Assembly: GCA_947306745.1 (NCBI GenBank)
Contig: CAMZHH010000009.1
Location: forward strand, 1 to 37,397
Length of the DNA: 37,397 nucleotides
Direction of reading: 5' to 3'
DNA from: an uncultured Candidatus Saccharibacteria bacterium
GTDB lineage: Bacteria; Patescibacteriota; Saccharimonadia; Saccharimonadales; Saccharimonadaceae
This document shows positions 24,433 through 31,119 of the stretch, piece after piece (the stretch's first letter is position 1; each line of letters starts with the position of its first letter). Below the pieces are notes generated by a model. It was not told where the DNA came from. It did not search any database and worked only from the letters and a program-made list of their open reading frames with translations. Both the position numbers and the translations under genes were made by a program.

Positions 24433-25218
24433 TTAAATTAGCTTCTCGAGACATTTAGTAGTAAAGACAATATCATCGACGGTTGAACCGCGCGATAGGT
24501 CAGAGACGGGCTTGTTAAAGCCAAGCAAGATTGGGCCGGCAAGATGTGCGCCGCCAAATTGCTCGATGGATTTATATAGAATATTGCCCGCATTAATATC
24601 TGGCGTGATTAATACCGTAGCCTGACCAGCAACTTTAGAATCTGGTGCTTTCTTCATGCCCACACGCGGATTTACGGCTGCGTCAAGTTGCATCTCGCCG
24701 TCAATGATAATATCCGGACGACGTTGGCGTATGATAGACATTGCGCTAGCAATCTTATCCATAGACGGGTCCTTGCCGCCAGAGCCCATCGTAGAGAACG
24801 AAAGCATTGCAACTAATGGATCTTCGTCCAAGATGCGATCAGCGGCGTCGTTAATTAATTCGATAATGTCCGCCAACTGAGCGTCAGTAGGGTTTTTACA
24901 AGTGGCACCGTCACCGAGAATAATGCGATGACCATCTGGAAATTCGGCCACAAATAGGCTCGAAAAAGTGCGTTTTTCGCCTGGTACTAATTCGCCACCG
25001 GCCATACCAACAATATCGCGGCAGGCAAGGATGACGTCACGCGAGGAGTAATCAATTCCAGCAACCATGGCATCTACTTCGCCGTCAGCAAGCATCTTGC
25101 AGGCTTTAGGCAAATCACAGAGCTCCAGCACCGGCTCGCAGACCTTCTCTGCGCGCAGACGAGATATAGCACTCTGGATGAAGTCGTTATGGGCTTCAGG
25201 GAAAAGTATCTTATGCAT
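24433..25218 (-). CDS. pta: Phosphate acetyltransferase, short form
   Basis: The 261-residue protein belongs to the PTA_PTB family, which interconverts acetyl phosphate and acetyl-CoA. Typical blocks are MVAGIDYSSRDVILACRDIVGM, LGDGA, LSFSTMGSGGKDPSMDKIASA, DGEMQLDAAVNPRVGMKKAP, and PDINAGNILYKSIEQFGGA near the end. The usual single-domain enzyme has about 330 residues; the missing part is mostly at the N-terminus, which begins MHKILFPEAHND. It could link the acetyl phosphate from phosphoketolase to acetyl-CoA, while AckA makes ATP. The gene starts 2 nt after the preceding stop and has no ribosome binding site, so translation is probably coupled. A phosphate butyryltransferase activity cannot be excluded. 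Confidence 0.88.
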   Translation of the reverse strand: MHKILFPEAHNDFIQSAISRLRAEKVCEPVLELCDLPKACKMLADGEVDAMVAGIDYSSRDVILACRDIVGMAGGELVPGEKRTFSSLFVAEFPDGHRIILGDGATCKNPTDAQLADIIELINDAADRILDEDPLVAMLSFSTMGSGGKDPSMDKIASAMSIIRQRRPDIIIDGEMQLDAAVNPRVGMKKAPDSKVAGQATVLITPDINAGNILYKSIEQFGGAHLAGPILLGFNKPVSDLSRGSTVDDIVFTTKCLEKLI

Positions 25219-25220
25219 AC

Positions 25221-26015
25221 TTATATTTTACTATATTTGCTGAGCTCAATAATCAGTAAATTCGGGTTGTATGGATCGGAGTACTCTGCATCGAGTTTCT
25301 CGAAATCGGATAGATATTTCTCGATTAGGCTTTGGAGTTGAACTTGCTTCTCGGCAATCGTACCAGAAGCACACACGCCAATACAAACTGCCGCATTATT
25401 TAGGTAAGCTATATATTCCTTTGTCATATCGATTGCCTTATTCTTGAGTTCGGCAAGTTCTGGGGTTTGAATTTGTTCAAGAGTAAATAATAATGCTTCA
25501 AAATCCTGTTTAGTCTGAGCGATATTTTTACTATCGAGCGCCTGAGTTTCTACTGAATTAGCGGAATTACTAATTTTCATCGTAGCTGTATGCAAATTAA
25601 TGATTTCCTCAAGCTCGGAATTGTCGAGTAGAATATTATGATAAGTCGCCAAGCGATTAGCTAAATCTTGTGCATGACTACGCACATGATTGTTCTGCGA
25701 AAATTCGAGCAACTGTTGATGAAATTTCGCATAAGCCTTGTCATAGACAGCGCGGTCGCCCGTACGCAATGCTGAGTCAATTAGACTTAATTGAATTACC
25801 ATCTCCTCGGCCAGATCGACGCTGAGATTATACTCGTAGGCCTTTTTCGCAAATACCAACGCGAATCCTTCGCCGACCAAGAACGCGATAATTAAAATAA
25901 TTAGAATAATACGCCTACGGATACGCTTAGGCTGTTCAATATCAACACGCGCGATGCGATTAGCTTTGCGAATTTGACGGCGAATATGAGCGCGACTAGT
26001 TTTCTTAGTTTTCAT
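25221..26015 (-). CDS. Membrane-anchored coiled-coil protein of unknown function
   Basis: I do not recognise this 264-residue protein. The first 33 residues are very basic (RAHIRRQIRKANRIAR, KRIRRR). One hydrophobic helix follows (IILIILIIAFLVGEGFALVF, about 35-54), then an extracytoplasmic helical domain of about 200 residues with heptad-like patterns. Two close cysteines (CIGVCASG, about 218-222) could form a disulphide. Topology by charge places the N-terminus inside. Its ATG overlaps the stop of the acyltransferase gene by 4 nt (ATGA), so the two are translationally coupled and may form a complex at the membrane. No catalytic motif is seen. Confidence 0.75.
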   Translation of the reverse strand: MKTKKTSRAHIRRQIRKANRIARVDIEQPKRIRRRIILIILIIAFLVGEGFALVFAKKAYEYNLSVDLAEEMVIQLSLIDSALRTGDRAVYDKAYAKFHQQLLEFSQNNHVRSHAQDLANRLATYHNILLDNSELEEIINLHTATMKISNSANSVETQALDSKNIAQTKQDFEALLFTLEQIQTPELAELKNKAIDMTKEYIAYLNNAAVCIGVCASGTIAEKQVQLQSLIEKYLSDFEKLDAEYSDPYNPNLLIIELSKYSKI

Positions 26016-27847
26016 TGCATACTCCGTATCACGTTATATATTAAGTTCGCGTAAGTGGCTCGGCCTTCTGGATTGAGATGAATATGGTCGGCATACATCA
26101 ATGACCAGTTGTCGTGCGAAACCGCCCACCAATCAGCAATATAAACATTTTCATGCTTATTAGCAAAATCTTTCAAGGCCTGATTCTGACGGTCGCGCGG
26201 TTGCTGTGGGCCAGCATAGGCCGTAACAAGAATGAACTTTCGATCATTCCCCGCTACGTTCACGATGTTTTGTAGTAGTGAATCCGTAATCGTGCGCTCA
26301 TTCGTGGCAAGGCTAATTACAATCGTGCCAGGAAGCTTACCAGTAGCCTTATACCCCGCAATAATGCTCGTCGCCGTCTCAATGCCGCGCGACTCCTTCG
26401 CATCTACAAAGGTGCCAGGAATGGTCGATTCGAGTGCAGCCTTAGCACCAAGCGTAACAGAATCACCAATGACGAGTACCTGCGCTGCGTTAGCATTCGG
26501 AGCGGCTTGCGAATTGCGCTTTGGCATAGAATCTGGATTTAATGTGGCTTTAAACTGATTGTCTAATGCTACACCAGAATCGTGAATTGCCCCAGCGAGA
26601 CCGATATAATCCGCCCTATCGCCATTTTCTTCCGCCATTGCGACACCCTCCGAGCCGATCTCGTCTAGTTGCATCGCGATACTAGACGCGAGTGGTGCAC
26701 GTACGAGCGCGAGCACGGTTGGAACAATTATCGCCAAACAAGCAATTCCCCATTTCATGCGGTAGGCCGGCCTGGCGGTCTTGAATTTAGCCCAAATTCG
26801 ATCGACGTTAACCTTCGTCGTGAAGTAGGAGGCAATTAAGCTAAGTACAACACAAAGCGTAGGCGCGAACCAGGCCTCCAAGTGCGCAAATAGTTCGCCG
26901 AAGATAATGAATAATGGCCAGTGGAATAAATAAATACCAAACGACATCTCGCCAAGTTTTTCAAACAATTGAAGTGGTAATAAAATTTTGCGACGCACAT
27001 GAGTATTTGGCTGTAATTTGATTATGCAGAAAATCATAATTACGGTCAGCACGGCCGTAAATGGCAAGCCAAAGAAATAAGTCATTGGGTTATCGTAACT
27101 AAGTTTAAATGAGAGAATTATAATCGTAATAATTCCTAAAATCACACCCAAAGCTGGGAAGAATTTCTTCGTGCGTGGCGTGCGCGGAACTAAGGCATTC
27201 ACGACGGCAAATAAGGCGCCGAAACAAAAACCAACTAAGTGCGCATCTGGCGCGAAATAAGCGCGATCCGTCATATGAAAAATGCCGCCGTAGTCAATCA
27301 TTAAAGCCATCGAGAAAACGCCAAGGAATAAGAATAGGAAGCCGAGCGTGCGCAAGCCGGATTTGATCTTTTTTGACTGTCCTAAAACTAACGCTACGAT
27401 AGCTGGCACTAGCAAATAAAATTGCATTTCGAGCGCCAAGAACCACGTGTGTTCAAACAGGTTTGGCGAGATGGAATTTTCATAGCTGCCGCCAGTAATT
27501 AACTCGGCGATATTTGTTGTAAAAGTAAGCGCTGTAGCGGAATCTATTTGAATGCCAGCCACAATGTCTGGATGGATTAAGAATGATAATAATAGCGTCG
27601 ACACAACGCAAATCAACAGGCTCGGAAAAATGCGTTTCAAACGTTTGCCGAGAAATTTCCAATAATTTATGCGGCGTTCGGTTTGATATTCTTCAATTAA
27701 TTTCGATACAATAAAAAATCCGGATAATGTAAAGAAAATTTCGACTGCGATGAAACCACCCGGCAAAGCTGAACGGAAGAGGTGGTAAATGACGATCAGG
27801 ACAATCGCAAAAAATCTGAGGGTATTTATACCAACTATCCACTGCAT
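26012..27847 (-). CDS. Acyltransferase 3 with C-terminal SGNH domain (OafA/OatA type)
   Basis: This 611-residue membrane enzyme is built like the O-acetyltransferases that modify peptidoglycan or surface polysaccharide. The N-terminal acyltransferase-3 part (about residues 1-370, ten or more helices) begins INTLRFFAIVLIVIYH with the catalytic His, and has FFTLSGFFI and TWFLALEMQFYL. The extracytoplasmic SGNH domain has VIGDSVTLG with Ser at about 462 and DHIHLNPEG with Asp/His near 587-590. Acyl groups are thus passed across the membrane and placed on an outer sugar. It is the first gene of the operon ending in murD, which fits peptidoglycan O-acetylation (inference). TATAAT ends 6 nt before the ATG and there is no ribosome binding site, so it is probably leaderless. 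Confidence 0.9.
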   Translation of the reverse strand: MQWIVGINTLRFFAIVLIVIYHLFRSALPGGFIAVEIFFTLSGFFIVSKLIEEYQTERRINYWKFLGKRLKRIFPSLLICVVSTLLLSFLIHPDIVAGIQIDSATALTFTTNIAELITGGSYENSISPNLFEHTWFLALEMQFYLLVPAIVALVLGQSKKIKSGLRTLGFLFLFLGVFSMALMIDYGGIFHMTDRAYFAPDAHLVGFCFGALFAVVNALVPRTPRTKKFFPALGVILGIITIIILSFKLSYDNPMTYFFGLPFTAVLTVIMIFCIIKLQPNTHVRRKILLPLQLFEKLGEMSFGIYLFHWPLFIIFGELFAHLEAWFAPTLCVVLSLIASYFTTKVNVDRIWAKFKTARPAYRMKWGIACLAIIVPTVLALVRAPLASSIAMQLDEIGSEGVAMAEENGDRADYIGLAGAIHDSGVALDNQFKATLNPDSMPKRNSQAAPNANAAQVLVIGDSVTLGAKAALESTIPGTFVDAKESRGIETATSIIAGYKATGKLPGTIVISLATNERTITDSLLQNIVNVAGNDRKFILVTAYAGPQQPRDRQNQALKDFANKHENVYIADWWAVSHDNWSLMYADHIHLNPEGRATYANLIYNVIRSMQ

Positions 27848-27853
27848 ATATTT

Positions 27854-27859
27854 ATTATA
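27854..27859 (-). promoter_or_regulatory. -10 box of the acyltransferase operon, leaderless type
   Basis: TATAAT lies 6 nt before the ATG, with the same AAATAT spacer as at the aminopeptidase gene. No -35 element is clear. Confidence 0.5.
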
Positions 27860-27898
27860 ACTTTATGCAAAGAGAATTAAAAACTTGAGCATAAATGA

Positions 27899-29251
27899 TT
27901 AATATGGTAGTAGCGATTGATACCAAAGTTGTAGTTCTTCTAGTACGTAAGAATCTTTACCCTCGGCTGCTAACTGTTGAATAGCTTTAATATATTCATT
28001 TTGCTTAGCTTTAATGCGAGCGAGGCGATACTCTTCCCATTTTTGATGTTCAGATTCCGTCAAGCTACGCTCAAAGTTGCGCGCTTTGTAATGCAATAAT
28101 AAATCTGGTAGACGCGGGTCGTGAAAATCTGGATGAAAATCTGCCAAGTCGTTTAATTTTGCAACGCGCACAGCATCGCAACGAGTCTTATCGGATGGAT
28201 CCAAGAAGCCGTCATAAAGCGCGGATTCCGAATCGACTGCTGGCGGAAATTCTGGGCGCTCTTCATTTTGACTGCGCATTTTTTCAATAAAATCTGGATG
28301 CGCCAAAAGTGCGGTTTTATTCTTTTCGATTTGTTCTTTAGTTAAGCCGATTTTCTGCCAGCCATCACCCTGCTCCAGTACGCCAAGTGGCGCCACGGCT
28401 GGACAGTGATTGTATTTTAGCTCTTTAACGGTCGGATAGAATTTCGGCTCTTCTTGCGCAAGCAATTCGTCAAGATTCTGACGCAAATCAAAGACCAAGA
28501 CATTGCCATTCTTGGCTGGAGCAATCGGAAAAGCGACAGACGTTTTATTATGCTCACTACTATACTGGCCACAAGAATAAACGAAAGGTTGTGGCTTATC
28601 GAGATTAATCATTTGCTGAACGGCACGCTTTTCGCGCATCTTAAATAGGTAATCATACAACTGTGGCTGTTTTTCTTTAATTAGACGCGTCACGTCAATT
28701 AAAGCTTCTACGTCGGAAAGCGCATCGTGTGCATGTTTATGTTCAATACCGTTCAGCTTCGTAATGAGCTCGAGGCGGTTTGTAGCTTTGCCCTCGCTCG
28801 TAACTGGCCATTCGATTCCCTCCGGACGCAAGGCGCGCGTCATGCGCACTGCATCGAGCATATCCCACTTACTGCGACCGTCTTTCCACTGCCATTCATA
28901 TGGGTCATAAAAACAGCGCCAGAAAATATGGCGCATAAATTCATCATCAAAGCGAATCGAGTTGTAGCCGATTGCAATAGTACTAGGCGTAAAAATCTCA
29001 TCCATCACATATTTGCAAAACTCTGCTTCTGTAAAGCCGTCCGTCAATGTCGATTGTGGCGTGATTTTCGTAACCATAATCGCATATGGGCTCGGAAGCG
29101 TGTCTTCGCTCATTTTAACTAAGATATTAACTGGATCGCCGACAGGTTCAAGATTCATATCAGTACGTTGGCCGGCGAACTGCATAATGCGGTCAGCGCG
29201 CGGATCGAGGCCGGATGTTTCTAGGTCATAAAAGAAGAAGGTCTGTTCCAT
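27899..29251 (-). CDS. sbcB: Exodeoxyribonuclease I (SbcB type)
   Basis: This 450-residue DEDDh nuclease should digest single-stranded DNA 3' to 5' in recombination and mismatch repair. It follows E. coli ExoI closely: FYDLETSGLDPRADRIMQFA with the first Asp/Glu, ITPQ, GYNSIRFDDEFMRHIFWR, FYDPYEWQW, KWDMLD, ALRPEGIEWP, the long insert, and NGIEHKHAHDALSDVEALI with the last His/Asp. The C-terminal SH3-like and helical regions are present, and the length is a little below the roughly 475 residues of E. coli. ExoI is best known from Gammaproteobacteria, so its presence here may reflect old transfer or an underrated spread. It stands alone behind TGC TAAGAT placed 6 nt before the ATG. Confidence 0.92.
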   Translation of the reverse strand: MEQTFFFYDLETSGLDPRADRIMQFAGQRTDMNLEPVGDPVNILVKMSEDTLPSPYAIMVTKITPQSTLTDGFTEAEFCKYVMDEIFTPSTIAIGYNSIRFDDEFMRHIFWRCFYDPYEWQWKDGRSKWDMLDAVRMTRALRPEGIEWPVTSEGKATNRLELITKLNGIEHKHAHDALSDVEALIDVTRLIKEKQPQLYDYLFKMREKRAVQQMINLDKPQPFVYSCGQYSSEHNKTSVAFPIAPAKNGNVLVFDLRQNLDELLAQEEPKFYPTVKELKYNHCPAVAPLGVLEQGDGWQKIGLTKEQIEKNKTALLAHPDFIEKMRSQNEERPEFPPAVDSESALYDGFLDPSDKTRCDAVRVAKLNDLADFHPDFHDPRLPDLLLHYKARNFERSLTESEHQKWEEYRLARIKAKQNEYIKAIQQLAAEGKDSYVLEELQLWYQSLLPY

Positions 29252-29257
29252 ATCTTC

Positions 29258-29266
29258 ATCTTAGCA
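29258..29266 (-). promoter_or_regulatory. Extended -10 of sbcB, leaderless type
   Basis: TGC TAAGAT lies 6 nt before the ATG on the minus strand, with no ribosome binding site between. Confidence 0.5.
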
Positions 29267-29284
29267 CAAGTTTTTGAGCATGGG

Positions 29285-29314
29285 AAAAGGCCCGCCATTA
29301 ACGAGCGGACCTTT
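29285..29314 (-). terminator. Terminator overlapping the end of the membrane protein gene
   Basis: On the minus strand AAAGG-CCGC and GCGG-CCTTTT form an interrupted stem that includes the last codons and the stop of the gene at 29298. Confidence 0.65.
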
Positions 29315-30062
29315 CGTAGTAATTCTGATTCATTGCAAGTGTCGGAAATCCGATGATGACAGTCTGGTCGTCCTGAGTTGTAGTAGTGCGCGCTTTTGCT
29401 GCAGCTTTCTCTTCGGCAGCAGCCTTCTTTTCAGCGATTTCGCTATCGACAGCCCACGCAAATACGCTAGCGAAGAATGCGATAGATTTTCTTTCACCGA
29501 AAAGCGGTGCAACTCCGCGGGTAAGATACCTCCCACCCAGAACAGCAGCAGTATGAATCTGACCAACACGAACTAAACCGTAGGCAAGGTAGGCGTAAGC
29601 CATACCCAAAACGCCAACACAGTTAGCAGCAATAATGTCGCCCCAAGCAGCGGAATCATTAGCTGAAAGGCTATTGATCCAGAACTGAACTAAGCCAGTC
29701 CAATGTTCTTTCGCGAAAACAGCTACGAACACGATAGCAGCGATTGCCGCAATAACGCGATCGAATGTTGCGCTATGGAACATGATAACAGAGTCACATC
29801 TGCGAAGTTCACTCTTGCGAGCAGCCTTGCGATAAGCACCCATAGTTACCTTTTTTGCCTGAGCAACTTTTGCCTTGATGTAGCGCGGAGCATTTTCAGG
29901 AAGTGTCTGAGCGCCATTTGCGGAACTCTTTCTCTTCCTCATCGGAACGATGCGAACACTCTTGCGTCCAATCAGATATACAGCGGCCAAAACCGCGATT
30001 GCGATTACTACTACCTCCCAACTAAATTGTGCATGAAATGCATGATACCAAGAATTTGCCAT
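29298..30062 (-). CDS. Membrane protein of unknown function with long structured leader
   Basis: I do not recognise this protein of 254 residues. A first helix lies near the N-terminus (VVVIAIAVLAAVYLIG, about 16-31) and is followed by a basic loop of some 65 residues (MRKRKSS, KVAQAKKVTMGAYRKAARKSELRR). Two or three more hydrophobic segments follow (VIAAIAAIVFVAVF, ANCVGVLGMAYAYLAYGLV, and a weaker one near FFASVFAWAV). The tail carries an Ala/Glu/Lys helix (EIAEKKAAAEEKAAAKA) and a TQDDQTVIIGFP end. I prefer the ATG at 30062, four nt after GGGTGAG, over a GTG at 30071. The gene has a strong promoter about 210 nt upstream and a leader with four hairpins, so it is probably regulated at the RNA level. 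Confidence 0.72.
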   Translation of the reverse strand: MANSWYHAFHAQFSWEVVVIAIAVLAAVYLIGRKSVRIVPMRKRKSSANGAQTLPENAPRYIKAKVAQAKKVTMGAYRKAARKSELRRCDSVIMFHSATFDRVIAAIAAIVFVAVFAKEHWTGLVQFWINSLSANDSAAWGDIIAANCVGVLGMAYAYLAYGLVRVGQIHTAAVLGGRYLTRGVAPLFGERKSIAFFASVFAWAVDSEIAEKKAAAEEKAAAKARTTTTQDDQTVIIGFPTLAMNQNYYERSAR

Positions 30063-30268
30063 TTTACTCACCCTTTCTCTTTCGAGACCTTTCTCTTTTT
30101 CACGAGCTGCGATAGCTTCGTGTACAGCTCGCCTGCATTTCTACCGGCCTCTGAAGGTAAGTAGGAATGCAGGTGGCTGCTTTGAAAGTGGATGAGATGG
30201 AACATCAACAATTAGGAGATGAATCGAACTACTTTCAAAGTGCGTAACCGCATATTTTCAACGGTTAT
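30063..30268 (-). promoter_or_regulatory. Long structured 5' leader, candidate cis-regulatory RNA
   Basis: The leader runs from the predicted start at about 30268 to the ATG at 30062. In order on the minus strand it holds TAACCG/CGGTTA (30262-30267/30245-30250), CTTTGAAAGT/ACTTTCAAAG (30231-30240/30180-30189, perfect 10 bp), CCTGCATT/AATGCAGG (30166-30173/30132-30139) and CGAGCTG/CAGCTCG (30125-30131/30103-30109). A purine-rich stretch with the ribosome binding site follows. I recognise no known riboswitch class. Confidence 0.6.
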
Positions 30269-30274
30269 GCATCT

Positions 30275-30303
30275 ATTATATCACACATGGCCTAAAAAGT
30301 CAA
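30275..30303 (-). promoter_or_regulatory. Strong sigma70-type promoter
   Basis: On the minus strand TTGACT (30298-30303), a 17-nt spacer and TATAAT (30275-30280) drive the membrane protein gene through the long leader. Confidence 0.8.
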
Positions 30304-30336
30304 GTATGCTTATGCTTATACCTCTATATAGGCACC

Positions 30337-30362
30337 AAAAAGCCCGGTTTTGAGGCCGGGCT
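30337..30362 (-). terminator. Terminator of the pheS-pheT-FKBP operon
   Basis: On the minus strand AGCCCGG pairs with CCGGGCT and a run of T follows. Confidence 0.8.
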
Positions 30363-30372
30363 GAGTGTTTTT

Positions 30373-31098
30373 TTACTTCAAGCCGTACATCTTTGAGTAA
30401 AGCTCTTCAAGGCGAGCTGGATACTCGATCTCTTCTGGCTTTTCAACCAACATCACAACGAATTTTAATGGGCTGTTAGCTGGAATGTCGTTCTGTGCCT
30501 CTGAGCCATAACCCAAGACTGACGGAATTGCAATTTCCCGGACACCACCAATGCGCATACCGTCCCAGATATAGCCTTCCTCGGTACCCTTCGCGACACC
30601 CTCAAGCCAACCTTGGATCAAATTCGTGCTACCTGGGAGCGGCGAGCTAAGTTTAGTCGGATTTTCGTAATTGTCAAAAGATGAGTCAAATACCTTCTCG
30701 TCAGATAGCCAGCCGATATAATAGGCGGCATAATCGACATCGTCGAGATCCTCGATTTGACGACCGTCACCAACCTTCAAGTCGGTCACCTTGAGCTGAG
30801 TCACGTCAGCGGCGTTATAGGCGCGGACGCGATCACGATAAACCTTGAAAGTATCGTAATATTTAGCGGAAAGTTCGTCTGCTTGCGCATTAACCTTCTG
30901 CTGATATTCATACATCAAGTTTTGCATTTCATCCTGCTCTTCAGTAGTTAAGCCGCCAACCGTTTTCGCACCAACGCCTTGATACTGAAGCACAATGCCA
31001 GCGTATAGCGCGAAGGTCGAACCTAACATTAAAATCGCAATTAAAACGATGATAATTCGCTGCTTGGGCGACGTCTTCTTTTCTTCGTTTACAATCAT
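30373..31098 (-). CDS. Membrane-anchored FKBP-type peptidyl-prolyl isomerase
   Basis: The 241-residue protein has a basic start, one hydrophobic helix (IIIVLIAILMLGSTFALYAGI, about 15-35), a helical spacer (about 50-90) and an FKBP domain from about 100. FKBP blocks are KVFDSSFDNYENP, LIQGWLEGV, GMRIGGVREIAIPSVLGYG and SPLKFVVMLVE. The domain should lie outside the membrane and help fold exported proteins. The usual DGxxFDSS motif is spelled DEKVFDSS here, and the GWxxG core is present. Helix and spacer suggest an anchor with a stalk. It starts 21 nt after pheT behind GGAGGT, and it shares the pheS-pheT transcript and terminator, though no direct link to tRNA charging is evident. Confidence 0.88.
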   Translation of the reverse strand: MIVNEEKKTSPKQRIIIVLIAILMLGSTFALYAGIVLQYQGVGAKTVGGLTTEEQDEMQNLMYEYQQKVNAQADELSAKYYDTFKVYRDRVRAYNAADVTQLKVTDLKVGDGRQIEDLDDVDYAAYYIGWLSDEKVFDSSFDNYENPTKLSSPLPGSTNLIQGWLEGVAKGTEEGYIWDGMRIGGVREIAIPSVLGYGSEAQNDIPANSPLKFVVMLVEKPEEIEYPARLEELYSKMYGLK

Positions 31099-31119
31099 TT
31101 TACCTCCGTTAGCCCGCCC

